Shown piece after piece: positions 37,101-50,600 of a stretch of DNA of 64,000 bases (the stretch's first letter is position 1; each line of letters opens with the position of its first letter). Location: contig JAWPHD010002624.1 in the NCBI GenBank assembly GCA_037043455.1, forward strand, positions 62,001 to 126,000, written 5' to 3'. The translations under genes and the position numbers were made by a program. A model generated the notes under the pieces. The model searched no databases, was not told the origin of the DNA, and was given only the letters and a program-made list of their open reading frames with translations. Source of the DNA: Cyrtodaria siliqua (taxonomy: Eukaryota > Mollusca > Bivalvia > Adapedonta > Hiatellidae).

Positions 37101-40100
37101 CGTCATAGATATTTCATAGTTGATACAAGTTTTATTTATTGTTTATTTGTCTTTACTATTGTCAGACTTTTGTTATAATATATGCCACTGAACTGTATAC
37201 CTTTCATAAATATTAATTTTACATTATGTATGTGTCGTTGTGTAGATGACCAAGTATACCTTGAAGAGCAAACACACAGAGAAGAATATGTTTTGAATGA
37301 AACTGGAAGAATCTGGCTTGGCACAGTTGGAAAATTCTGCGTAAGGCCTTGGAACTTTGGACAGGTACTAAAGAAACGGCATTTATGCATGTCTGCCTTC
37401 ATTACAATCATATAAGAGTATATTGTTTAAAATGTAATAGGTTAGCCTATTATCAGCTGCAAGTAAATATTCTTAAGTCATTGAACTGCTCTGTACAAGC
37501 TGAACTATAATAGCAAAAATCAAGATGCATTGGTATGGTAAAGCATTTAACGTTCAATACATCGGAAATTGAACAGCAAATAAAAAGACAACCAAATGCG
37601 AAATGCTTAATGCCTAAACAATGGAATGGAAGCAATGACCATTATATGTCATAACGTTATTAAAAGCATGTTGTTGGTTCAATGGTTCAAGTGCAGTATT
37701 TCTTACAAAACAATAATTGAAATAAACAGTACTCACGAATGTGTTGTAACATTTAATGTTGTTTTTTCTAGATGCTGTATCAGTGTTTTAACACATTCGT
37801 CTTAAAATGCTTAATTCCAGAAATTTAACGAGATTATGATTGTTGTATATGTTTTATATATAGTAGCTTGTTCATTGTCACATTTAATTCCATGATATCA
37901 TGCAAGGTATATTGCCACAGAGTAATAATGTTACAAGGATGATATCTTCACTCATCTATTGTCACACTCAGTTTAGGTTTTAGACATTGATTATGCCATA
38001 AAATGTTCTATTTCGATACTCTATCATGATTTGTATTGCTGTCAGATACATTACGTATTGGTCTACTGTCACATAAACAAGTCGAATTTGATGATATCAA
38101 TTCCGTTCATTGACGCATTTGTAAGTTTGATAATATTAACAATTACTGGTTCCTTGTCGAATGTGTTAGTTTGGTGACATATGAAATTTTGTCCGACCGC
38201 ATGTATTAATTTAATGTTTTTTTTGCCGCATGTGTTAGTTTGAAAACACTAATATTCATTGTCAAACGTGTTCGCTTGATAAAATAAACACTGATTTATT
38301 GACGCGTAATTAGATGACGTCAGCAATGGTTCTTTGTCGTATTTGTAAATTTGAAGATATCGATAATGTGTTCATTTACACATAAATAATAATTTGATGA
38401 TATCAATACCGATTATTGCCGCATGTGTAAAAGAAGATATAAAAGTTGAACAGGACATGTAGCATTCGAGGACCGCACTCCAGCCTTCGACCAAAATTTG
38501 TTCAGTGTCACTCTGGTTAAACTGCATAAAATTTGAGATATCATGACGGTTATATTGCCACATTTATTCAAGTTTGACGATGTGTGTCTCGTTGCTGCTA
38601 TTGCTATAATGGAGAAGTCGGAACTGGGAGACCGAGCAAGGGGAAACGCCGTGCATGTCATACGCACATTGAGCAAAGTAGTAAGTGAATAGTTTTGCTA
38701 TGTATAATTAACACAACTAATAGTATCAGTTTGGAGAAAATGGATAATTGTTAAATACACATCAACACATTCAGGAGGTTATCAAAGTAACCCAGATATA
38801 ACAATAAGAGCAAGGGGATCAGATGAATATTGGAATTCTTACCAGATATCATTTACGCTCGGTATGGGAATAATGTTTATAGACCATTCGTTGGTATACT
38901 TATGGGTACCTAGCTGTCGCCTCTTGCCGCAGATTTATTTAATACATATACAATGAACGAGGTTTCATGCTAAGTATTTCGCCATGTACTCCGAGAGATA
39001 TATCTAAAGCGTTTAACACATCTTAAGCTACCTAGATGGTATAATGAACATTGAAAATAAATATTAAATTTAGTGGGATTCTTTCGAAGCAACAATTTCA
39101 GTTTACTGTATTTAATATAATCTGACCTATATAACTTCCACTCAACACAGCATGTCATTTAATAGTATATCTATCTTCCTTCAAGTTGCTCGATGTCCTC
39201 TCTCTATTGAAATTGAAGAAAAAAATAGAGTCATGAGAGATTATTGACCTTTTGATATCGGTTGTTTCTTCGGCCCAACATCCTATCGTGGCATATATTT
39301 TTCGCTTTTGTTGTCCAACGTAGTAAAGGAGAATGCGCGCATTCAATCCTGTTAGTTGTCACTGGGATTTAAAACGTGTTGCTCACTATTGTCAATTATA
39401 GTATTCTTTGTGAATATAACACTATCCAATGAAAACAATTAATAAGACATTGCCGTCCATTCATCTTCTTAACTTGGTTCCGCTTAAGCCAGCGATTCCG
39501 TATGTCTATAATATCGATATTATATAAAAATATTTCCCCATAACTATCTCACTATTATATATGTTCCTTTTAAAGTTTAACAACAACGAACGAGACGGTG
39601 GTGTGCTTATCGGCAACTGGTCTGGCAAATATGATGACGGTGTACCTCCATACGCCTGGAACGGCAGTACGGCAGTACTCGAAGAGTTCCTCAAGAAAAG
39701 AAAAGGAGTAAAATATGGTCAATGTTGGACATTTGCGGCAGTTGCAACCACAGGTATACATTATATCCAGATATCCACACACATGTTTTATTTTTAAGAT
39801 CTGTTTTGTAATTATTAGTAGACTTACAAAGTGTGTGTATTATTATTGTGCCATAGAACGGACAAAGCATTTAACTTGAACGAACTGTTTATATTTTACA
39901 AGCCTATTTTATTCGTCACTCAAAAGTCGTCATATGTACGGTTCCTTATTTCGTTTTTAATATGTTCGTCACTTTCCTAAGTATACCGGTAATATACCGT
40001 TCTCTGAAAAAGGTTGTACTAGACAGAAGTGTTATGCTTTTTAATCAAATTAAAACTTTAGTATGGTATGAAGTGAATGTTGTTTAACGACTCATCAACA

Positions 40101-43100
40101 CAGTATAGGTTATTTAGAGTCGCCCCAGAGAGCGGGAAGGATACATAGGAATCCGGGAACCGTGCCCTACTCTTATTATCGAATAGATTCCTATGGTTCT
40201 TTAACGTGCTCGGAGGATAGACCGATACACGGGACCGCTCGGTTTACGTCCCCATTCGACGGACGAGGCTAATATTTAGGCTAACTGTACATCATTATCT
40301 TGGAAATTAATCAGGCTCCCAAACATTGATATGGTCTGGCCTGTTATTAATGGCTGAAATGATTTGGAAATATACGGATGTGAAACAATAGTTAAACTTT
40401 TTAATTTGATTCAATGTTAATGTTAATTTTCATATTTAGATATATTGTTCATAGTAAAGTAAAACTATTATATTATTAGTATTTCGTGCTCTTGGCATAC
40501 CAACACGATGCGTTACCAGCTTCAAATCTGCCCATGATAGTGACTATAGCTCAGAGATGGATGCACATTGGTCAGTGGACGGTAAACCGAGAACATCAAT
40601 GGACGATTCGGTTTGGTCAGTATTTAAAGTTTTTATAAAAGCATGGAAGTCCATTGCCTTATTTAAATTGTAACTGTACGAAATAGTACACAATATCTCA
40701 ACTTAACCATATTTTTTATTTTATTAGTGATGTCATTATTTCAATTTCATAGGGTGATATTGCCAATTCAAATTGGTAACATTACTGATTTAAATCAGTG
40801 ATTTCACCTGTTTAAACTGATCAGTTGTATTACGGATTTTAACATGAAAACTAATAAATTTGGGGAGAAAATAACAATTATCACCGAATAAAATAACACG
40901 GATTAGCGATACCATTTATTAAAATTGTTGACTGCGTTAAGATCTCCTATTTCCGTTCTGCCATACACATATACAATGATGTGTTTGTACCGAAGTTCTT
41001 TACATTACTAGTAATTAAATAAGATATAATGACCAATACACTTACTACTATGAAATTCAGATTTGGTGTTCATCACGTCATCCCATTGTAACGAATTCAA
41101 TTCAAGTGAATATTTGAAGACGTATACTCTTTTATTTGCGGATGATACGATCTAAACGAAACAGCGCCCGTATTGCCAATGACCGGCTCAAGGCGTCACC
41201 CTATTGTCAACCCTTTTATAATTGCTGTGTCGCAAGCTTTGCTCCACAAACGTTACTTTTCTATGAACTGTATCAAATGTTGTTCAAATACATAGATCAA
41301 TACGTATGCTCTCTCTATTTTAATGCATTTCGATACGATCGAAACGAACTAGAATCAGTTAATGATGCATTGAGATAGAACTGGTTGACAAATTATCTGC
41401 CACACTATCAGAAAGCAATGCATCTGAACGGAAAACATTCACCAAAGTATCCACCTGGGACTGTTCGCGACGAATAAACTCAATTGATGGATTAAATAAA
41501 CGTGAACATTATCTTACAGAAATGACGTATAAATCTACAGAGGATGGCTTTTGTGATACGCGTCAATGCTAAGTGTATTATTGTTCGGTGCCAGCCTCCA
41601 TCCTTGACACTGTGCACGCACGTTTAGCATAATTCGTACTAATTGTATCTCTAACAATATCAGACGGAATATTCGAATGATTGAGCGATATTATTTGGGG
41701 TAAACAGTTTGATAATGCACATGATGTACAAACAGTTTTTAAAGAGAACAGCATTTTAGTATTAGTATTCTGACAGACATTGATATGTTTAAATACCTTC
41801 TCATAATTCACGAATTACGGACATCATTACATATTATAGAAATTATTCCGACAGTTAACTGACACATATACTCAAAGATCGATTGATATCAACCACTGAC
41901 GACAATTCAGAAGTTTCGACAGCAACAAAGACTACTGTATTTCAATATTAATGTCGACAGCAGACATACAACCCTATATATTCGAGCCATCTTAGTCACA
42001 TAGGTTTCAAAATCACATTTTATTTCCTTTTGACACTGACGAAGACTAATTTATTTCCATTACTCTGTGTAATGATATATATATTTCATAAACTGACCTT
42101 CAACCTTTTCCGGTGTACATGCTGTTAATCTCCGTATGACCTTCGATATCTTCTTCACAATACTTCTACAGGGATTACCACGTTTGGAACGAATCATGGT
42201 GTAAGCGACCTGACCTCCCACCAGGTTTCGACGGTTGGCAAGCCTACGATTCTACGCCACAAGAATGCGTCGAAGGTAAACACCTCAATAAAATAATGGC
42301 TCAAGAGTACAATACATAATTATGATACTGGCGCTAGAAAAGTGTATCGTACGTTGCAATTGACGTAATTGCAAATTTATGCGTCCATTTTGTTTTACAT
42401 TAATGTATTCAAACACTATTCTTATCTAATCTGCTAGTTTTCTTAATATTTCACTGTTGTTAAAATATTCGAAATAATTAAAAAAGAAAGGGTGTATATT
42501 ATAACAAGTATCAGTAATGTTTGTTATTATAAACAGTCTTGACAAATGACGGTATTTGAGGCAACGCTGCACATGGGCACGCCAATTATGACGCCGTATG
42601 ACTATAGCAAACGTCGCTTTATATGTTTGTATTGTGTGTAAGATCAATGATTTAAATATTACTTCTCACCCGTTTCGATAACAGACTGCTGCTTAAGCTT
42701 AAACCCATATAAGAAATCGGTCTTATCGAACTCGGTCTGATATGGGTTTTACCGGCGGAAATGAAGTCTGATATACAGCATTTGTACCTGGTTTTGATAT
42801 TGGTAAACATAAAGTATTTCATAGTTGGAGATTTTGATTTGTATATTCAATCAAAACAATTTAATAATATTATCCTAACCGTTCACATATTGTTTTTGAC
42901 TTTCATGGCGTGGATTTTTTTATTTACACTGTCCCGTTTTACTGGGATGACAGTAGGGTAAGTGTGAGGTTTGGTGCACCCTATAATCCGGTTTAAAACT
43001 CCAGCGGCCTTTTTTGCCACTGACCGTTCCAAGGCGGTAGCCCTGTTGTCAACCCTGGTGTGTGTGTGATGTATTATTTTGAATTTTATTTATTTTTTAT

Positions 43101-44607
43101 ATATTTGTTCTTTGTTTCTGTGTGTGTTTGTGGTTGACTGTCGACCTTGAATGCTACTTTTCCTGTTTGATGTTTATATCTATGTTTGTTTTATCTGTTT
43201 TTATTAGGGCTACGTGCGTTGGACCATTGAGTTAAACGGTGTGAAAAAGTATCTTTTCACCACCATAGAAACACCTTCTGTCTTCATTTCATTGCCTCTG
43301 TATTTCTGTTTGACACTTTTGACGTTTAACACTAAACTAAGTACAACTATGTTCTGTTTTATATGATGGTAATTTCGTATTTGATTAGGTGTGTTTACAT
43401 GTGGCCCGGCTTCTGTGAAGGCAATAAAGCAGGGAGAAATATTCTATGGCTATGATTCGAAGTTTCTATTCGCCGAAGTGAACGGTGACCGCGTCCACTG
43501 GACGGTCGATCAGGAAGGGAATATGACGGCGATTGCCTGCGATGAAAGCATGATGGGAAAGTTTATCAGCACCAAGGCCGTCAGTACTATATCCAGAGAA
43601 GATCTCACAAATAACTACAAATATCCGGAGGGTTGGTTTTTGTACAGTATTACACTTCTTAATTACCATGTTACCGTACTATATTATGGTCTATACACAT
43701 TTGTATTAATTTCATAAAAATATGAACACTATATAATGGGTGGTACATGTCAGTCGATAGTTTATGTAAAATGATTCCTTCTGCTGGAACATGACAAAGA
43801 AGTAAATTTAATTATTTAAACAGTTCGATGAAATTGTTGAGGAACTGTGCAAGTTAATCAGTTGTTCCAAACACAATCATAGAATTTCAGTGGAATTAAA
43901 GCGCTGCATTGAACGCTTCAGAAGCTACAATTTTGCATTTTCGCATCATCGTATTATTCAATCTCACGCTTACAGAAATATTTTGAGAACTCTAAACGCC
44001 ATGAAAATAAACATATTAAATAAAATGCCTTGATAACTTACAGGATCAGAAGAAGAATCCGTTAGCTTAGAGCTGGCGCGGAGACTTAGTACTCGCAGAG
44101 TTATCGACATACAGCAATCAAGTGCCACCGACGTAGAATTCACGTTCAATGCCGACATGCAAAGGACGGGTGACTTTTGTGCAAATCTAAAAATTAGGAA
44201 CACTGCTTCGGAGTCTAGGCTGGTGGATGTTCATTTATCAGCGATAGCATGTCGCTATACAGGAATTCCAAACTCAGAATTAAAGGAAACCAGTAGTGCA
44301 ACTGTGTTGGAACCTAATGCTGGCGAGTTTATTAAAATTTTATATATATTTTCAAAGCTCGTTTAAGCTAAGACACACGATAAAAAACAAAGGTGCAAGA
44401 GCTGTTTCATGAACATAGACATCTCACTGAGTTTGCTTCCTTAACTCAATTATCTGAGATTAGCACTTTCCTATCAATCTCTGGAACATATATATATATA
44501 TTTGTTTTTTTGTTTTGTTTCGAATAAACACTAACATTTCGTTAGAATAGGTTGAGAAATGTTGGTTGTAACACACAAACTATATTCATAGTTGATGCAT
44601 ACTATTG

Positions 44608-44645
<38 letters not shown>

Positions 44646-47600
44646 TCCTGATGCGTATTGTCCCCTTTACTGTACTAGTACCCTGCAATAAGTGAATAAC
44701 TTATATTACTGGGCGACTGACATATTATTCCACTATTTACCTGGTTTTGTCACTCTTGGAGAGTCCATAAACGCGCTCACTTACATACAAGACAACCACA
44801 ATAACCTTATAAGTTTGTCCATGGTGACTTCACTTTGCTTGTTTAGATTAATAAAACCAAAAGATCCGTTCTATATACAATGAAAGCCTACAACTACGCA
44901 CTGGAGCTTAATCTGTGTGTTTGTTTATTCTAATAAACTTTACTTATTAATGCTTATACGAACTATTTGTTTTACTGGAATTGACTTTTTCAGAGATGGA
45001 AATTTGTATAGCCCTAAAGTGCGTGGACTATATTGGAAGTGTGGACTCCGACAGTCACGTTAACATATATGCATTAGCCACAGTAAAAGAGACAGGACAG
45101 AGATTCATCACACAGGAGGCGCTGTGGATCGAGAAACCACACATAGAATTAAAGGTGTGTATCTTATTTCTTCGTAGTTAGGTCGGTTAGACTTTTCTCT
45201 TTAGTCACATACCGCACTTGACAACAGAGGCTTGAGTCGATGAATAATATGTTGTTTGAAGTCAAACTATTGTATATATAGAGGATCTTACATGAGTACT
45301 CACATTATTGAACGAATGTTAGATTCTATTTATCACATAACTAACATATCGACTTTTACTGCATTTTGCCTGTCGCTTTAACACGCGAAACCGCCATAAA
45401 TCATGGGAATTGGATCATAGTTATTATTGATTTTTTTTGACAGAGCGTACTTTGCATAGTTATATAATTAGTTGAAAATATAGAATGTTGTTATTCCATT
45501 CCCACGTCTTAAGTTATATGATAAATTGAAGTTATTATACAGCAAATAAAGTAATAAAACCGACTAATTTCCCTTTTTATCACTAGTAACGATTGCATTG
45601 CCAAGATCTGGATCACTCTATTAGGCAAGTTTCAAAGCTGTAGTCATTGATCCATTATCAAACGGCTATCGTCTTGCTGGATAAAAATAAAGATGATGAT
45701 GATGATGATAATATGTTACTACTACTACTACTACTACTACAATTACTTCTACTACTACTACTACTACTACTGCTACTACTACTACTACTATACTTTATTT
45801 AGAGAGGATAATAAAACGCATTTAGTTACAAACAAATCTTCCCAGCAGCTTTTTGCCATTGGCCGTTCCAAGGCGCAGGCCGGTAGCCCTATTGTCAACC
45901 CTTTTGTGTTTGTGATGTCATATATTGCGTTTTAATCATCTTTAAAGTTGTTATTTGTTTTTGTGTGTCATAAAAATATATATAAAAATCGAACAAGAAA
46001 AGTAGCATTCAAGGACGACAATCAACCACAATCACACACAGAAACAAAGAACAACTTTAGAGATGAATAATAATAAAAATAATACATCACACACACAACA
46101 GGGTTGACAATATGGCTACTGCCCTGGAACGGTCAGTGGCCAAAAAAGGCCGCTCGGGGTTTAAACCAGGTTATAGGGTGCCCCAAACCTCACACTTACC
46201 CTATTGTCATCCCAATAAACGGGACAGTGTAAATAAAGATATCCTCGCCAGGTTATAATCTCTAACAAACAAGGCATCATTATTCATTAAAACATGTACA
46301 CATCGATGACATGCTATTATATATGTAGATAATGAACATTAGCTATCATTATTAGAACAAACAAAAATCATTGTACAACAATAAATTAATTATTTAAACA
46401 ACAGAATATATACACAAGCAAACAAAACCTATGAGTTAATTTGTCAGAGTCGGACACAATACTGGCCATTGAAATAATGCTGACCTTTTTAAAATAATAC
46501 AGAAATGTCAGAATTAATATCTATTGATGGATATATTGAAGCTGAACATTTGAAGAAAACAGGGGGTACGGAATAAAATAATAATACAGGTTAAATTCTT
46601 TTGAGTTTAAAAAAGAAAAAGCGGCTACAGTGCGATTTCGCCCAAACAAACCAGATATTACGTGGTCCCGTCTTAATTCCATTAAGCGATTAGAAAGCTT
46701 ATATTAGCAGGATTTTATGACGGATATTGCGACAATAAGAAAGATAAAAATATCGGACAGGGAAAGCAGCATTCAAGGAGGGCAGTCAACCACAAAACCC
46801 AAAAACAAACACGCAAACAGACAAACGAGATGGCAAAAGTAATACAAAATGCAAACGACATCACAAACACAAAGGGGTTGACAATAGGGCTACCGCCTTG
46901 GAACGGTCAGTGGCAACACAGGCCACTGGGGGTTTAAACCGGTTCTATGGTGCACCAAACCTCACACTTACCCTACTGTCATCCCATTAAAACAGGACAG
47001 TGTAAATAAAGAAATCCCCGCCATGATCTAATCTCTAACCAACAAAGCAGCATCAATACGTAATATAAGTAAAACACAAATATGCTCGTGTAAATATAAT
47101 ACAAAAAAAACAATAGCCTAGAAAGCCACAATGAAGGTAGTCAATGACTTGGCAGAAGCCAGAGCAACAAGAGAATAAACCATTAAGGGCACGACAGGAA
47201 AGATCATAGACAAACATCAAACGCCACCGTCCCAATTGGCTTTAGGTAGGCGTCATCATCGGGCCCACAGCCTGTCCGGTCATCGTACAATTAAAGAGGA
47301 AAACATAGTGGCGAACTGTAAAAGGGCCCACCACCAAGCATGCAGTACGTTGCAAAATGATAGGGTCATAACCTCTTTTGATAAACTTTTTAACAAGTTT
47401 AACAAAGACAGTATGAAAGTAATCATGACCAAGAATCTTACGAACATCACCATAGAGGTCAGGTTGTGATAGTCCTTGTCGCAGAAGAGTCCTTAAATTA
47501 CTTTTATATTTGGAAAGAAGATCAGGGTTACGATAATAAAATTTTGCAAAGGTTTTACGAAGTTTATGGTAACGGTAACCCTGATTGAGTAGCTTTTTAG

Positions 47601-50600
47601 TTATACAAAGATTACGAATATTAAAGTCCTCAACTCGAGTACAAGCTCTTGAAAAACGAATAAGTTGAGACACATACACCCCATAAGAAGTTGCTCGGGG
47701 AACATCCCCATCCAAGTGGGGGGTAATTAACAATATCAAAATTAAAATCATCTCTCTTGTCATAGATCTTGCTAATTATTTCACCATTTTCAATCGAGAG
47801 ATCTAAATCAAGAAAAGAAGCGTTATTATCAGATATATTAGCTTTTTTAATCTGAAGTTCTTTAGAATAAATATTATCAACCATAGTTGGAAAGAAAGGG
47901 TTGTCAATGTTCAGTATGTCATCCAGATACCGAGAGGTGTCATTAAAAGCTTCAATAACATCTGCCTGTGTATCTGGTGAAAGACTCAACATGAAATCGT
48001 TTGCATAGTCAAATAAAAACAAATCTGCGACAAGTGGTGAACATACACATTTAGAAACATTGTTTACTGAAAAAATGCAACAACCTGTTTACATTACCTA
48101 TTAAATGTTTTAATTTTACAATATGCACATGTTTAAGCCGAAATTAAGGATTTATTACATACCCCAGCCAACCCCGTTTTCGCTTCTTGGAGAAGGGATT
48201 GGATGGGGTAAGAAAGTTAATACTCGGACCTCGTAATAATATTGGTAAATCTGTTCAGACTGGTTTATTTGTATTGATCGACTGGCTACATAAGCAACAT
48301 TGTTTAGTCTCTGACCGTTCCAGTGCTGTACCCCTATTGTCTCTGACTGTTCCAGTGCTGTACCCCTATTGTCTCTGACTGTTCCAGTGCTGTACCCCTA
48401 TTGTCTCTGACTGTTCCAGTGCTGTACCCCTATTGTCTCTGACGTTTCCAGTGCTGTACCCCTATTGTCTCTGACTGTTCCAGTGCTGTACCCCTATTGT
48501 CTCTGACCGTTCCAGTGCTGTACCCCTATTGTCTCTGACGTTTCCAGTGCTGTACCCCTATTGTCTCTGACTGTTCCAGTGCTGTACCCCTATTGTCTCT
48601 GACTGTTCCAGTGCTGTACCCCTATTGTCTATGACCTTTCCAGTGCTGTACCCCTATTGTCTCTGACTGTTCCAGTGCTGTACCCCTATTGTCTCTGACC
48701 GTTCCAGTGCTGTACCCCTATTGTCTCTGACGTTTCCAGTGCTGTACCCCTATTGTCTCTGACGTTTCCAGTGCTGTACCCCTATTGTCTCTGACGTTTC
48801 CAGTGCTGTACCCCTATTGTCTCTGACGTTTCCAGTGCTGTACCCCTATTGTCTCTGACGTTTCCAGTGCTGTACCCCTATTGTCTCTGACGTTTCCAGT
48901 GCTGTACCCCTATTGTCTCTGACTGTTCCAGTGCTGTACCCCTATTGTCTCTGACGTTTCCAGTGTTGTACCTCTATTGTCTCTGACTGTTCCAGTGCTG
49001 TACCCCTATTGTCTCTGACGTTTCCAGTGCTGTACCCCTATTGTCTCTGACTGTTCCAGTGCTGTACCCCTATTGTCTCTGACGTTTCCAGTGTTGTACC
49101 CCTATTGTCTCTGACCGTTCCAGTACTGTACCCCTATTGTCTCTGACGTTTCCAGTGCTGTACCCCTATTGTCTCTGACGTTTCCAGTGCTGTACCCCTA
49201 TTGTCTCTGACGTTTCCAGTGTTGTACCTCTATTGTCTCTGACTGTTCCAGTGCTGTACCCCTATTGTCTCTGACGTTTCCAGTGCTGTACCCCTATTGT
49301 CTCTGACTGTTCCAGTGCTGTACCCCTATTGTCTCTGACGTTTCCAGTGTTGTACCTCTATTGTCTCTGACTGTTCCAGTGCTGTACCCCTATTGTCTCT
49401 GACGTTTCCAGTGCTGTACCCCTATTGTCTCTGACTGTTCCAGTGTTGTACCCCTATTGTCTCTGACTGTTCCAGTGTTGTACCCCTATTGTCTCTGACT
49501 GTTCCAGTGTTGTACCCCTATTGTCTCTGACGTTTCCAGTGCTGTACCCCTATTGTCTCTGACTGTTCCAGTGTTGTACCCCTATTGTCTCTGACTGTTC
49601 CAGTGTTGTACCCCTATTGTCTCTGACGTTTCCAGTGCTGTACCCCTATTGTCTCTGACTGTTCCAGTGCTGTACCCCTATTGTCTCTGACGTTTCCAGT
49701 GTTGTACCTCTATTGTCTCTGACTGTTCCAGTGCTGTACCCCTATTGTCTCTGACGTTTCCAGTGCTGTACCCCTATTGTCTCTGACTGTTCCAGTGCTG
49801 TACCCCTATTGTCTCTGACGTTTCCAGTGTTGTACCCCTATTGTCTCTGACCGTTCCAGTGCTGTACCCCTATTGTCTCTGACGTTTCCTGTGCTGTACC
49901 CCTATCGTCTCTGACGTTTCCAGTGCTGTACCCCTATTTTCTCTGACGTTTCCAGTGTTGTACCTCTATTGTCTCTGACTGTTCCAGTGCTGTACCCCTA
50001 TTGTCTCTGACGTTTCCAGTGCTGTACCCCTATTGTCTCTGACTGTTCCAGTGCTGTACCCCTATTGTCTCTGACGTTTCCAGTGTTGTACCTCTATTGT
50101 CTCTGACTGTTCCAGTGCTGTACCCCTATTGTCTCTGACGTTTCCAGTGCTGTACCCCTATTGTCTCTGACTGTTCCAGTGTTGTACCCCTATTGTCTCT
50201 GACTGTTCCAGTGTTGTACCCCTATTGTCTCTGACTGTTCCAGTGTTGTACCCCTATTGTCTCTGACGTTTCCAGTGCTGTACCCCTATTGTCTCTGACT
50301 GTTCCAGTGTTGTACCCCTATTGTCTCTGACTGTTCCAGTGTTGTACCCCTATTGTCTCTGACTGTTCCAGTGTTGTACCCCTATTGTCTCTGACGTTTC
50401 CAGTGCTGTACCCCTATTGTCTCTGACGTTTCCAGTGCTGTAATTCTATTGTCTCTGAAGTTTCCAGTGCTGTACCCCTATTGTCTCTGACGTTTCCAGT
50501 GTTGTACCCCTATTGTCTCTGACGTTTCCAGTGCTGTACCCCTATTGTCTCTGACGTTTCCAGTGCTGTACCCCTATTGTCAAACCTGTTATAATCGTGG

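Noticed and set aside
41578..41811. 77-codon minus-strand frame
   Set aside because: No recognisable domain; it lies in an intron with no supporting context.
43206..43300. Possible extra exon after TTTTTATTAG upstream of exon 9
   Set aside because: The translation does not extend transglutaminase similarity, and exons 8 and 9 already join in frame with the expected sequence.
45693..45935. Tyr-rich 80-codon frame
   Set aside because: Translation of GAT/ACT microsatellites followed by a retroelement tail.
48309..50580. CRISPR-like regular array
   Set aside because: Units are contiguous 32-bp copies with no spacers, in an intron of an animal gene; this is satellite DNA.
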